The notes beneath the pieces are model-generated. The model was not told the origin of the DNA. It was given only the letters and a program-made list of their open reading frames with translations, and did no database searches. Below, in pieces: positions 25,923-33,917 of a stretch of DNA of 64,000 nt. A program made the translations under genes and the position numbers. Source of the stretch: Alphaproteobacteria bacterium (GTDB lineage: Bacteria; Pseudomonadota; Alphaproteobacteria; Rhodobacterales; Rhodobacteraceae); NCBI GenBank assembly GCA_030431485.1, contig JAUIIR010000009.1, positions 1 through 64,000 on the forward strand, read 5' to 3'. Within the stretch, counting starts at the first letter, position 1. The number at the start of each line of letters is the position of its first letter.

Positions 25923-26034
25923 CGCGCACCTCTCTGGCATCGTTCACCGGTCTGTATTGGACGCACTTAGGGTTTTCCAGAGCAAATCAACGCGGACCAT
26001 TGGCGCGGGCCCGGGTCGGGGTTATATCAGCCAG

Positions 26035-26475
26035 ATGTTTGGAGAGTTCCTGAAGCGGCTGACCGCGCCGCAGCCCGCCCCCCTTGATGACACAGACGCG
26101 CGTCTGGCGCTGACCGCGCTTTTGGTGCGCGTGGCCCGGTCTGACGGCGCATTCGACCAGGCCGAGCAATCCCGCATCGACCGGATCACCGCTGCGCGCT
26201 ATGGCCTGTCGCCGTTTGAGGCGACCAAGCTGCGCGGCGAGGCCGAGGCGCTGGAGGCCGAGGCCCCCGACACCGTCCGCTTCACCCGCGCGATCAAGGA
26301 CGCGGTGCCGTTCGAAGAGCGCATCGCGGTGATCGAGGCGCTGTGGCAGGTGGTCTTGGCCGATGGCGTGCGCGAGGCCGAAGAGGATGCGCTGCTTAGA
26401 CTTGTGGCGAACTTGCTGGGCATTAATGACCGCGACAGCGCCCTTGCGCGTCAGCGCGTCGAAAGCGCCGGGTGA
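26035..26475 (+). CDS. TerB-family (tellurite resistance-like) protein
   Basis: A 146-residue, all-helical, acidic protein. The TerB-like repeat pattern LALTALLVRVARSDGAFDQA ... IDRITAARYGLS is followed by a second half (ALWQVVLADGVREAEEDALL). TerB domains bind metal ions at acidic helix ends and occur in stress- and membrane-associated systems; the role of the stand-alone form is not established. Its stop overlaps the GTG start of the next gene, so the two are co-translated. Confidence 0.8.
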   Translation: MFGEFLKRLTAPQPAPLDDTDARLALTALLVRVARSDGAFDQAEQSRIDRITAARYGLSPFEATKLRGEAEALEAEAPDTVRFTRAIKDAVPFEERIAVIEALWQVVLADGVREAEEDALLRLVANLLGINDRDSALARQRVESAG

Positions 26476-27221
26476 TCGCCGCCCTGCCCATGTACGACCG
26501 CCCCGAGACCGCCGGGGCCTATGATGCATTCTGGGAAGAGATCCGCGCCGCTTTGGGGTTTGGACCACAGGCCTTGACGCGCGATGTCGACGTCTGGTCC
26601 ATCTGGACAAGCCCTGACCTGTTGCTGGCGCAGACCTGTGGTCTGCCCTTTCGCGCGCGGTTGCACGCCCAGGTCACCTATGTAGCGACGCCGGATTTTG
26701 ATCTGACGGGCTGTGCGGCGGGGCACTACAATTCGGTGATCATAGCACGTCAGGATGATGCGCGAGATCTTGCGGACCTGTTGTCGGCCCGCGTCATCGC
26801 CAACGAACGGCTCAGCCAATCGGGCCACGCAGCGCTGCGCCATCACGCCACCGAAAAGGGCCTGACCGTTGCTGAGATCAGCTGGAGCGGCTCACATCGC
26901 AGCTCATTGATCGCGGTGGCCGAGGGACGCGCCGATCTGGCAGCCATCGACGCCAAGACCTGGCTGGACGCAACGCGGTTTGACCCTGAAACGCGGGCCC
27001 TTCGGATCGTTGCCCGCACCAGCCCCACGCCTGCCCTGCCGCTGATCACCGCGCAGCCAGACGCGGTTCCGGACCTTCGGGCCGCTCTGGCACAGGCGCT
27101 GGACGCCCTGCCCGCACCCCATCGGGACGTGATCGGGATCACCGGTTTTCCGGTGATCCCGACCAAGGATTATCTGGCCGTGCCCACACCCGCCGCCTGC
27201 TTGGAAAGTGACCTAACCTAA
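26472..27221 (+). CDS. PhnD-like substrate-binding protein (phosphate/phosphonate type), no signal peptide
   Basis: The 249-residue protein has the two-lobed binding-protein pattern of PhnD-like proteins (LHAQVTYVATPDFDLTGCAA, then SGHAALRHHATEKGLTV and GRADLAAIDAKTWLDA). It has no signal peptide, and no transporter subunits lie beside it, so it may be cytoplasmic or an orphan. The start GTG at 26472 overlaps the stop of the TerB-like gene. Confidence 0.75.
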   Translation: MIAALPMYDRPETAGAYDAFWEEIRAALGFGPQALTRDVDVWSIWTSPDLLLAQTCGLPFRARLHAQVTYVATPDFDLTGCAAGHYNSVIIARQDDARDLADLLSARVIANERLSQSGHAALRHHATEKGLTVAEISWSGSHRSSLIAVAEGRADLAAIDAKTWLDATRFDPETRALRIVARTSPTPALPLITAQPDAVPDLRAALAQALDALPAPHRDVIGITGFPVIPTKDYLAVPTPAACLESDLT

Positions 27222-27327
27222 CGGCAATGACATCAGGTTCAGCGAAACCGCGCAGATTCCGCATTGCCAAGCCCGGATGTTTTGCCTCATTCTGGCGCGC
27301 AGTTGAGAACGATGTTCCGGATACCCC

Positions 27328-28104
27328 GTGCCTGACACACCACCCGTTATCGAGATCCGCGGCCTGCACAAGCGCTATGGCGAGCTTGAAGTGCTCAAGG
27401 GCGTCGACATCACCGCACACCGCGGCAACGTCGTATCGCTGATCGGCTCATCCGGGTCCGGCAAATCCACGCTGTTGCGCTGTGCCAATCTGCTGGAAGA
27501 CAGCCAGCAGGGCGAAATCCTGTTCAAGGGCGAGCCGGTGAACTGGCGCGGCGAGGGCCTGGATCGCCGTCCAGCGGACCCCAAGCAGGTGCTGCGCATC
27601 CGCACAAACCTGAGCATGGTGTTCCAGCAGTTCAACCTGTGGTCCCATCTGACGATTCTGCAAAATGTCATGGAGGCCCCGGTCACCGTGCTGGGCCGCG
27701 ACAAGGCCGAGGTCGAGGACAAGGCGCGCGGCTATCTGGCCAAGGTGGGCATCGGCGACAAATGTGACGCCTATCCCGCGCAGCTGTCGGGCGGCCAGCA
27801 ACAGCGCGCCGCGATCGCGCGCGGGCTCTGCATGGAGCCCGAAGCCCTGCTCTTTGACGAACCGACCTCGGCGCTGGACCCCGAGCTGGAACAGGAAGTG
27901 GTCAAGGTGATCAAGGACCTGGCCGCCGAGGGGCGGACGATGCTGATCGTGACCCATGACATGAAGATGGCCCATGACGTGAGCGATCACGTGGTGTTCC
28001 TGCATCAGGGCCTGATCGAAGAAGAAGACGCGCCCGAAGCACTCTTTGGCGCACCGAAATCAGAGCGGCTGCGGGGCTTTCTGTCCTCGACAATGGCTGT
28101 CTAA
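27328..28104 (+). CDS. Polar amino-acid-type ABC transporter ATP-binding protein
   Basis: The 258-residue ATPase has Walker A (GSSGSGKSTLLR), Q-loop (VFQQFNLWSHLT), signature (LSGGQQQR), Walker B (ALLFDEPTSALDPE) and the His switch (VTHDMKMAHD). The KEYWORDS-like layout is that of GlnQ/HisP/OccP proteins for amino acids, opines or amines. It starts at GTG 27328. The binding-protein gene follows after 21 bases; the two permease genes are farther along, past an inverted gene. Confidence 0.9.
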   Translation: MPDTPPVIEIRGLHKRYGELEVLKGVDITAHRGNVVSLIGSSGSGKSTLLRCANLLEDSQQGEILFKGEPVNWRGEGLDRRPADPKQVLRIRTNLSMVFQQFNLWSHLTILQNVMEAPVTVLGRDKAEVEDKARGYLAKVGIGDKCDAYPAQLSGGQQQRAAIARGLCMEPEALLFDEPTSALDPELEQEVVKVIKDLAAEGRTMLIVTHDMKMAHDVSDHVVFLHQGLIEEEDAPEALFGAPKSERLRGFLSSTMAV

Positions 28105-28125
28105 ACACCAAGGGAGACTATCGAT

Positions 28126-28854
28126 ATGAAAAAATTGCTTCTGGGCAGTGCCGTTCTGGCAATTGCAGCGGGCACTGCCTTTGCGGGCAGCCATTCGGTT
28201 GTGCGCATGGGGACCGAGGGCGCCTACCCTCCGTTCAACTTCATCAACGATGCCGGTGAGGTTGACGGGTTCGAACGCGAGCTGGGTGACGAGCTGTGCG
28301 CGCGGGCCGAGCTGACCTGCGAGTGGGTGACCAACGAGTGGGATTCGATCATCCCGAACCTGGTCTCGGGAAACTACGACACGATCATCGCGGGTATGTC
28401 GATCACGGCAGAGCGGGATGAGGTCATCGACTTCACCCAGAACTACACCCAGCCCGATCCTTCGTCCTATGTGGTTCTGGCAGGCAACGAAGGTCTGGAC
28501 GTGACCACAGCCGTGATCGCGGCGCAGACCAACACCATCCAGGCCTCTTTCATTGCGGAAATGGGCGCGACCCTGGTCGAATTCGCCTCGCCGGACGAAA
28601 CCATCGCAGCCGTGAAAAGCGGCGAAGCCGATGCGGTTCTGGCCGATGACAGCTTCCTCGCGGCCGCGATTGCCGAAGACGGCGATCTGGCAATGCTGGA
28701 GCGGCAAGAGCTGATTGGCGGCGGCGTCGGCATGGGCGTGCGCGAAAGCGACGGCGAGCTGAAAGCCAAGTTCGATGCGGCGATCCAGTCGATGAAAGAC
28801 GACGGCACGCTGAACGCGCTGATCGAGAAATGGGAAGTCGGCGCGACTTTCTAA
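28126..28854 (+). CDS. Periplasmic amino-acid/amine-binding protein of the ABC transporter
   Basis: The 242-residue protein starts with a Sec signal peptide (MKKLLLGSAVLAIAAGTAFA, cleaved about residue 20). It is followed by the SBP family 3 pattern (VVRMGTEGAYPPFNFINDAG, FERELGDELCARAELTCEWV, SITAERDEVIDFTQNY). Family 3 proteins bind polar amino acids or related amines. A terminator follows, so the ATPase and binding-protein genes form one unit. Confidence 0.9.
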   Translation: MKKLLLGSAVLAIAAGTAFAGSHSVVRMGTEGAYPPFNFINDAGEVDGFERELGDELCARAELTCEWVTNEWDSIIPNLVSGNYDTIIAGMSITAERDEVIDFTQNYTQPDPSSYVVLAGNEGLDVTTAVIAAQTNTIQASFIAEMGATLVEFASPDETIAAVKSGEADAVLADDSFLAAAIAEDGDLAMLERQELIGGGVGMGVRESDGELKAKFDAAIQSMKDDGTLNALIEKWEVGATF

Positions 28855-28875
28855 GGTCTGCCGATTGTGTATCTG

Positions 28876-28904
28876 AAACGGCCTCGCGTCTGCGGGGCCG
28901 TTTT
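28876..28904 (+). terminator. Rho-independent terminator after the binding-protein gene
   Basis: AAACGGCC pairs with GGCCGTTT around an inner CGC-GTCT-GCG stem, followed by TTTT. It lies 22 bases after the stop codon and would also serve the convergent serine hydrolase gene. Confidence 0.85.
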
Positions 28905-30008
28905 CTATTTCAAGGGTGCCAGCACCTCGTAAAGCGTTGAGTGCAAGAGTTGCGGTTCCGCACCGAACCGCACCACGACTGCCTCCAGATCCGGAACAAG
29001 GTACAGGATTTGCCCGCCATGCCCCATGAAGTAGGCAAAGGGCGCCTGCACCTCGGCGCCTTCGCGGTCCAGCACATCATGGCGCAGGTGATCGCCATAG
29101 ACGCCCGCGCGACGTGCGGCCGGGGGCAAGGAAGGCTGAAGCCAATCGCGCCAGAGGTCCTCTGGCAGCAAGGGGGCCTCCGGCGCGCCATTTGTCAGCA
29201 GGAACCGCCCGACCGCCAGCCAATCGCTGGCGCGGGCATAGAGGCAACAATAGGCTGAAACGCCCTCGCCATTGGGATAAGCCCGCCAGACTGCTTCGCC
29301 CGCACCCGCTGGTGCCCAGATCGTGTCGGACAACAGGCCCTGAAGCGGCATGTCATAAACCCGCTCCAGCACTCGCCCCAAGAGCGCCGTATTGGCGCTT
29401 TGGTAGTGGAACCCGCCGGTCCAGTCCGGCTTGATGCGCAACCGCGAGGCCGCCGCGTCGGGACCAAAGGCATGCAGATGGCCCAGCGCGTTCCAGGGGC
29501 GATAGCCTTCGTCCCGGTCCGTCTTGGCCGACCGATCCGTCGCCGAAAGCCCCCCGGTCATGGTCAGCAATGCGCCCACGGTCACATCCGGATAGGCGGC
29601 CCCCAAGAGCGATCGAACCGAGGTGTCGCGGCTCTCGATCCGCCCCTCGGCGATGGCGCGCAGCACAAGAACACCGACCAGGCCTTTGACCATTGAAAAA
29701 GAATTGAACCGCGTCTCGGGGCCTTGACCCGCCCCAAAGGCCGCGCCCGTGATCTGCCCCGCCTGCCAGACGATCATCGCGCGCCCTCCGGCAGCTTCAA
29801 ACCGATTCTGCGCGGCCTCGGACAAGGCAACAGTGTGCAGAGGCACGGCTTTGCCCTGCCCTGCGACACTCACGAACTGTCCCTTTGCGGGCCAGATCTC
29901 GGCCGGAAAGCCTTCGGACAGCAGAACGCGCACCTGCGGCACCCGCCATTCTGCCAAAACCGCGACCGCGCCCACAAAAATCGCCCCAAAAACAAGCGCC
30001 CGACGCAT
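28905..30008 (-). CDS. Serine hydrolase, beta-lactamase/6-aminohexanoate-dimer-hydrolase-like
   Basis: A 367-residue protein with an N-terminal signal or anchor helix (ALVFGAIFVGAVAVLAEW). The catalytic domain is of the penicillin-binding/class C beta-lactamase fold, with SFSMVKG (SxxK) and YQSANTALLG, as in NylB-like hydrolases. It probably cleaves an amide or ester in the periplasm. It is inverted inside the ABC transporter gene set, between the binding-protein and permease genes. Start ATG 30008; a much longer open frame upstream is not protein-like. Confidence 0.85.
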   Translation of the reverse strand: MRRALVFGAIFVGAVAVLAEWRVPQVRVLLSEGFPAEIWPAKGQFVSVAGQGKAVPLHTVALSEAAQNRFEAAGGRAMIVWQAGQITGAAFGAGQGPETRFNSFSMVKGLVGVLVLRAIAEGRIESRDTSVRSLLGAAYPDVTVGALLTMTGGLSATDRSAKTDRDEGYRPWNALGHLHAFGPDAAASRLRIKPDWTGGFHYQSANTALLGRVLERVYDMPLQGLLSDTIWAPAGAGEAVWRAYPNGEGVSAYCCLYARASDWLAVGRFLLTNGAPEAPLLPEDLWRDWLQPSLPPAARRAGVYGDHLRHDVLDREGAEVQAPFAYFMGHGGQILYLVPDLEAVVVRFGAEPQLLHSTLYEVLAPLK

Positions 30009-30104
30009 GGTGACCCCTAGCAATTTGCGCAACACGCGGCCATCATCGCAAAGCTTGACGACGAAGGGGACCCCGCAATTTTCAGCTTTTGCACAGATCC
30101 CGAG

Positions 30105-30959
30105 GTGCTGGAGACCTTCCAATGGATGGCCTGCTACCTGACCACCGGCAAGCACATGTCGATCTATTGGTCGGTGGGCACGGTGCTGCTGCTTCTGGCG
30201 ATCACCGCCCCCACGGCGCTGCTGTTCGGGTTCGGCGGCGCTGCCTCTGCGCGGTCGCGCATCGCACCGCTGCGCTGGTTCGGTCAGGCCTATATCGCCA
30301 TTGTTCGCGGCGTGCCGGACATCGCGTTTTTCCTGTTCTTCGTCATCGCGCTGGATCAGGCGTTCGAGTGGATCCGCCATCAGGTCAAATGCCCCGACTG
30401 GGAAGAGCCCGTCCGTCAGGGCAATGACTTTGTCGTCTGCACCATCGCCAAGCTGCCGCTGGGCAACGCGCCGCAATGGGTGCATGAAACCTATGGGTTT
30501 TTCCTGGCCGTTCTGACCTTTGCCATCGTCTTTGGCGCCTTTGCCGCCAACGTTCTGTTTGGTGCCATGCGCGCCGTGCCCCGCGCCCAGATGGAAACCG
30601 CCGAGGCCTATGGCATGACCCACCGCCAGGCATTCTGGCGCATTCTGGTGCCGCAGATGTGGGTCTATGCGTTGCCCGGCCTTTCGAACCTCTGGATGGT
30701 GCTGATCAAGGCCACACCGCTGCTGTTCCTTCTGGGGGTCGAGGACATCGTCTATTGGGCGCGCGAGTTGGGCGGGGCCAAGACCGCGCGGTTCACCGAT
30801 TACCCGCACCCGGACTGGCGCATGTGGTATTTTCTGGCGCTGCTCATTTTCTATCTGCTCTTCACCCGCGTCTCGGAAATCGCCCTGGACCGGTTGATGA
30901 AACGCCTCACCCACGGTCAGGCGACGCTGGGTGGTGAAGCCCAGAGAAAGGCCGCTTGA
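30105..30959 (+). CDS. ABC transporter permease (polar amino-acid type), first subunit
   Basis: The 284-residue inner-membrane subunit has several membrane helices and the permease loop ETAEAYGMTHRQAFWRILVPQ (EAA motif), which docks on the ATPase. The annotated GTG at 30105 gives MLETFQWMACYLTTGKHMSI. The frame stays open upstream (FSFCTDPE) to an ATT at 30078 that has AAGGGGA about eight bases ahead, so the true start may be a rare ATT. Its stop overlaps the ATG of the next permease. Confidence 0.88.
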   Translation: MLETFQWMACYLTTGKHMSIYWSVGTVLLLLAITAPTALLFGFGGAASARSRIAPLRWFGQAYIAIVRGVPDIAFFLFFVIALDQAFEWIRHQVKCPDWEEPVRQGNDFVVCTIAKLPLGNAPQWVHETYGFFLAVLTFAIVFGAFAANVLFGAMRAVPRAQMETAEAYGMTHRQAFWRILVPQMWVYALPGLSNLWMVLIKATPLLFLLGVEDIVYWARELGGAKTARFTDYPHPDWRMWYFLALLIFYLLFTRVSEIALDRLMKRLTHGQATLGGEAQRKAA

Positions 30960-31765
30960 TGTCCTGCTGGGAGACAATCGCAGACTACGGACTTCGCTCG
31001 CTGGGCATCGGCCAGCGCCTGTTGCCACGCGAGGATTTCACCCTGTGCCAACAGGTCACCCTGATCGGCTCGGGCATGATCTGGAACATCTACTTCGGCG
31101 TTTTGGCCCTGTTGTCGGGCTTCTTCCTCGCCACGGCCGCAGCACTTGGCAAGGCGTCAAACGTCTGGGCGATCCGCAAGACAGCCGAGTGGTTCATCTT
31201 TGTCTTTCGGGGCTCGCCGCTTTTTATCCAGTTCTTCTTTGCATACTTCCTGTTCCTCAGCCTGAAATCCGTCTCGCCGATCTTTGACCCCTTCTCGGCC
31301 GCCTGGCTGGGCGCTTTGATCGTGCTGTTCCTCAACACCGCCGCCTACTCGGGCGAGATCTTCTATGGCGCGCTGCTGTCGATCCCCAAGGGCGACCTAG
31401 AGGCCGCCGACGCCTATGGGCTGACTGGCTGGGCCAAGTTCCGGCGTATCACCTGGCCCACCATGCTGCGGCTGGCCTGGCCCGCGTATACGAACGAAGC
31501 GATCTTTCTCTTCCACGCCACCACGCTGGTCTATTTCTCGGGTTTTCCGGCCTGGCAACAGCGGGGCGATGCGCTGTATTATGCAAATTACTTTGCCGAC
31601 AAGACGTTCAACCCCTTTGTGCCTTACCCAATCCTGGCCGGCTTCTTCATCCTGCTGACACTGGTGGTCGTGGGCCTGTTCGGGCTGGCGAACAAACGCC
31701 TCAATCGTCACCTTCCGACCGAACGGCGCGGCAAGATGCGGCTGCGGATGAACCTGATCCGGTAA
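30956..31765 (+). CDS. ABC transporter permease (polar amino-acid type), second subunit
   Basis: A 269-residue membrane protein with a HisM/GlnP-type fold and the EAA loop DLEAADAYGLTGWAKFRRIT. It pairs with the upstream permease (ATGA overlap) to form the membrane channel. Together with the ATPase and binding protein at 27.3-28.9 kb it makes a complete importer, and the amine-catabolic genes directly downstream suggest an amine or amino-acid-derived substrate. Confidence 0.9.
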   Translation: MMSCWETIADYGLRSLGIGQRLLPREDFTLCQQVTLIGSGMIWNIYFGVLALLSGFFLATAAALGKASNVWAIRKTAEWFIFVFRGSPLFIQFFFAYFLFLSLKSVSPIFDPFSAAWLGALIVLFLNTAAYSGEIFYGALLSIPKGDLEAADAYGLTGWAKFRRITWPTMLRLAWPAYTNEAIFLFHATTLVYFSGFPAWQQRGDALYYANYFADKTFNPFVPYPILAGFFILLTLVVVGLFGLANKRLNRHLPTERRGKMRLRMNLIR

Positions 31766-31813
31766 TTTCGCGCAGGCCGCCCTTGCCAAAACCCCTGCGG
31801 CCCCGCTATCCAT

Positions 31814-31827
31814 AATTTGATCAAATT
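31814..31827. promoter_or_regulatory. Palindrome upstream of the first glutamine-synthetase-like gene
   Basis: AATTTGATCAAATT is a perfect 14-base palindrome ending 15 bases before the start codon at 31843, where it would overlap a promoter or leader. It is a candidate operator for the repressor of the amine-catabolic genes. The regulator is not recognisable nearby. Confidence 0.5.
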
Positions 31828-31842
31828 CTGAAAGAGGCCCCC

Positions 31843-33192
31843 ATGGCCCCCGATGCGCTGACCGATTATTTGCAGCAGAACCCCGACATCCGGTCGATCC
31901 GTGTTGCCGCGGCCGATCTGAACGGCGTGCCACGTGGCAAGCGAATCCCGGTTGGGAACGCGGGCAAGGCGACCTCTGGCGGGCTGCGGTTTCCGAAATC
32001 GGTTCTGAACCTCGACATCTTTGGCCAGGACATCGAAGACAGCCCCCTGGTCTTTGAAACCGGCGATCAGGACGGCTGCCTGCATCCGACCGAACGCGGC
32101 TTTGTGCCGATGCCCTGGCTCGAGACGCCCACGGCCCTTCTGCCGATCTGGATGTTTGACGAGGCCGGAACGGCCTTTTCCGGCGATCCCCGCCACGCAT
32201 TGCGTGCGGTGCTGGACCGCTTTTCGGCCAAGGGCCTGACCCCCGTCGCCGCAATGGAGCTGGAGTTCTTTCTGGTCGACGACAGCGGCGAGGCCCTGCA
32301 AATGCCCAAAGCGCCCGGCTCCAAAAAGCGGCATGCCAGCGCCGACACCCTGTCGCTGGCCGCGCTGGACCGGTTCGACAGCTTCTTCAGCGATCTCTAT
32401 GCGGGCTGCGAGGCGATGGACATCCCCGCCGACGCTGCGATCTCGGAATCCGGCGCAGGCCAGTTCGAGATCAACCTGATGCACCGCGACAATGCCCTGC
32501 GCGCCGCGGATGATGCCTGGCTTTTCAAGATGCTGACCAAGGGGTTGGCGCGCAAACACGGGTTTGCGGCGACCTATCTGGCCAAGCCCTACGCCGACGC
32601 CGCCGGGTCCGGGCTGCACACGCATTTCTCGATCCTCGACGCCGAGGGGCGCAACATCTTTGACAACGGCGGCGAAAAGGGCACCGAGGCGTTGCGCCAC
32701 GCCGTCGGCGGCTGTCTGGAGGCGATGGCCGACAGCACGCTGATCTTTGCGCCGCATCAGAATTCCTATGACCGGCTGGTGCCCGAGGCGCATGCCCCGA
32801 TCGGCATCTGCTGGGCCTATGAGAACCGCACCGCCGCCGTGCGCGTCCCCGGTGGCAGCCCCGCAGCCCGCCGGATCGAACACCGCACCCCTGGCGGTGA
32901 CACCAACCCCTATCTGACGCTGACCGCACTCTTGGGGGCCGCGCTCGACGGCATCGAACGCCAGACGGAACCGCCCGCGCCGATCACCGGCAACGCCTAT
33001 GCGCTGGACCTGCCCTCGGTGCACACCGACTGGGCGGCCGCCATCGACGCCTTTGAGCGCAGCGAGAGCATGGCGCGCCTTTTCCCGAGGGACCTGATCC
33101 GCAACTATGTGCTGACGAAACGGCAGGAATTGCGACAGATGGCAGAGCTGTCCGCAGAAGAGCGGCTGGCGATTTATCTCGACACCGTATGA
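31843..33192 (+). CDS. Glutamine synthetase family protein (gamma-glutamyl-amine ligase type), copy 1
   Basis: The 449-residue protein is of GlnA3/PuuA type. The N-terminal beta-grasp domain (SIRVAAADLNGVPRGKRIPV) precedes the catalytic domain with ESGAGQFEINLMHRD, SGLHTHFSILD and the ENRTAAVRVPGGSPAARRIE segment, which holds the metal and glutamate ligands. PuuA-type enzymes ligate glutamate to an amine with ATP. It is the first of a run with an amidotransferase-like hydrolase, a second ligase and a FAD oxidase. The amine is not predictable. Confidence 0.88.
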   Translation: MAPDALTDYLQQNPDIRSIRVAAADLNGVPRGKRIPVGNAGKATSGGLRFPKSVLNLDIFGQDIEDSPLVFETGDQDGCLHPTERGFVPMPWLETPTALLPIWMFDEAGTAFSGDPRHALRAVLDRFSAKGLTPVAAMELEFFLVDDSGEALQMPKAPGSKKRHASADTLSLAALDRFDSFFSDLYAGCEAMDIPADAAISESGAGQFEINLMHRDNALRAADDAWLFKMLTKGLARKHGFAATYLAKPYADAAGSGLHTHFSILDAEGRNIFDNGGEKGTEALRHAVGGCLEAMADSTLIFAPHQNSYDRLVPEAHAPIGICWAYENRTAAVRVPGGSPAARRIEHRTPGGDTNPYLTLTALLGAALDGIERQTEPPAPITGNAYALDLPSVHTDWAAAIDAFERSESMARLFPRDLIRNYVLTKRQELRQMAELSAEERLAIYLDTV

Positions 33193-33233
33193 CGGGTCAT
33201 GACAAGCAACAGGCAAAGGCAAACAGGTGCAGC

Positions 33234-33917
33234 ATGAAGATCGGGATTTTGCAAACGGGGCTGGTTCCCACGGAACTGGTGGGCAACACCGGCGAATACC
33301 ACGCTTTCTTTGAGCGCATGCTGGCCGGGCGCGGGTTCACCTTTGCCCATTGGAGCGTGGTCGAGGACGTCTTTCCCGACGGCCCCGAGGACGCCGATGG
33401 CTGGCTGATCACCGGCTCGCGCCATGGCGCATACGAGGAGCTGCCCTGGATTGCCAAGCTCGAAGAGCTGATCCGCCAGATCTATGCCCAGGGCCGCCCC
33501 TTGATCGGGGTCTGCTTTGGTCATCAGGTCATCGCCACAGCGCTTGGCGGTCGGGTCGAGAAATTCGAGGGTGGCTGGAACGTCGGGCGGCGGACCTACG
33601 ACATGAACGGGCAGGACGTGACCCTGCACGCCTGGCATCAGGATCAGGTGCTCGAGGCACCAGCTGACGCGCGAACCATCGCCTCGAACGCGACCTGCGA
33701 GCATGCCGCGCTGATCTACGGCAACCGTGCCTTCACGGTGCAAGCGCATCCCGAGTACGGCCCGGACTATCTGGATGGGCTGATCCGGTTTCGCGGCAAG
33801 GGCATCGTGCCCGACCGACAGCTGTCCGAGGCGCAGGCAGATCTTGGCGCACCTGTCGACAACGCGCTGTTTGCCGACCAATTCACCCAATTTTTCAAGA
33901 CGGGGCAAATCTCATGA
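33234..33917 (+). CDS. Type 1 glutamine amidotransferase-like hydrolase (PuuD-like role)
   Basis: The 227-residue class I GATase domain has the nucleophile Cys in GVCFGHQVIA and the His-Glu pair in QAHPEYGP. Stand-alone members hydrolyse gamma-glutamyl amides (PuuD) or make amide products. Lodged between two gamma-glutamyl ligases and before a FAD oxidase, it probably releases glutamate after oxidation of the gamma-glutamyl amine. The ATG at 33234 starts MKIGILQTGLVPTEL; its stop overlaps the next ATG by four bases. Confidence 0.85.
   Translation: MKIGILQTGLVPTELVGNTGEYHAFFERMLAGRGFTFAHWSVVEDVFPDGPEDADGWLITGSRHGAYEELPWIAKLEELIRQIYAQGRPLIGVCFGHQVIATALGGRVEKFEGGWNVGRRTYDMNGQDVTLHAWHQDQVLEAPADARTIASNATCEHAALIYGNRAFTVQAHPEYGPDYLDGLIRFRGKGIVPDRQLSEAQADLGAPVDNALFADQFTQFFKTGQIS

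Noticed and set aside
28905-31028. A 707-residue minus-strand frame extending the serine hydrolase upstream
   Set aside because: The part beyond 30008 is antisense to the permease gene, is Gln/His/Arg-rich and not protein-like; the signal peptide begins at 30008.
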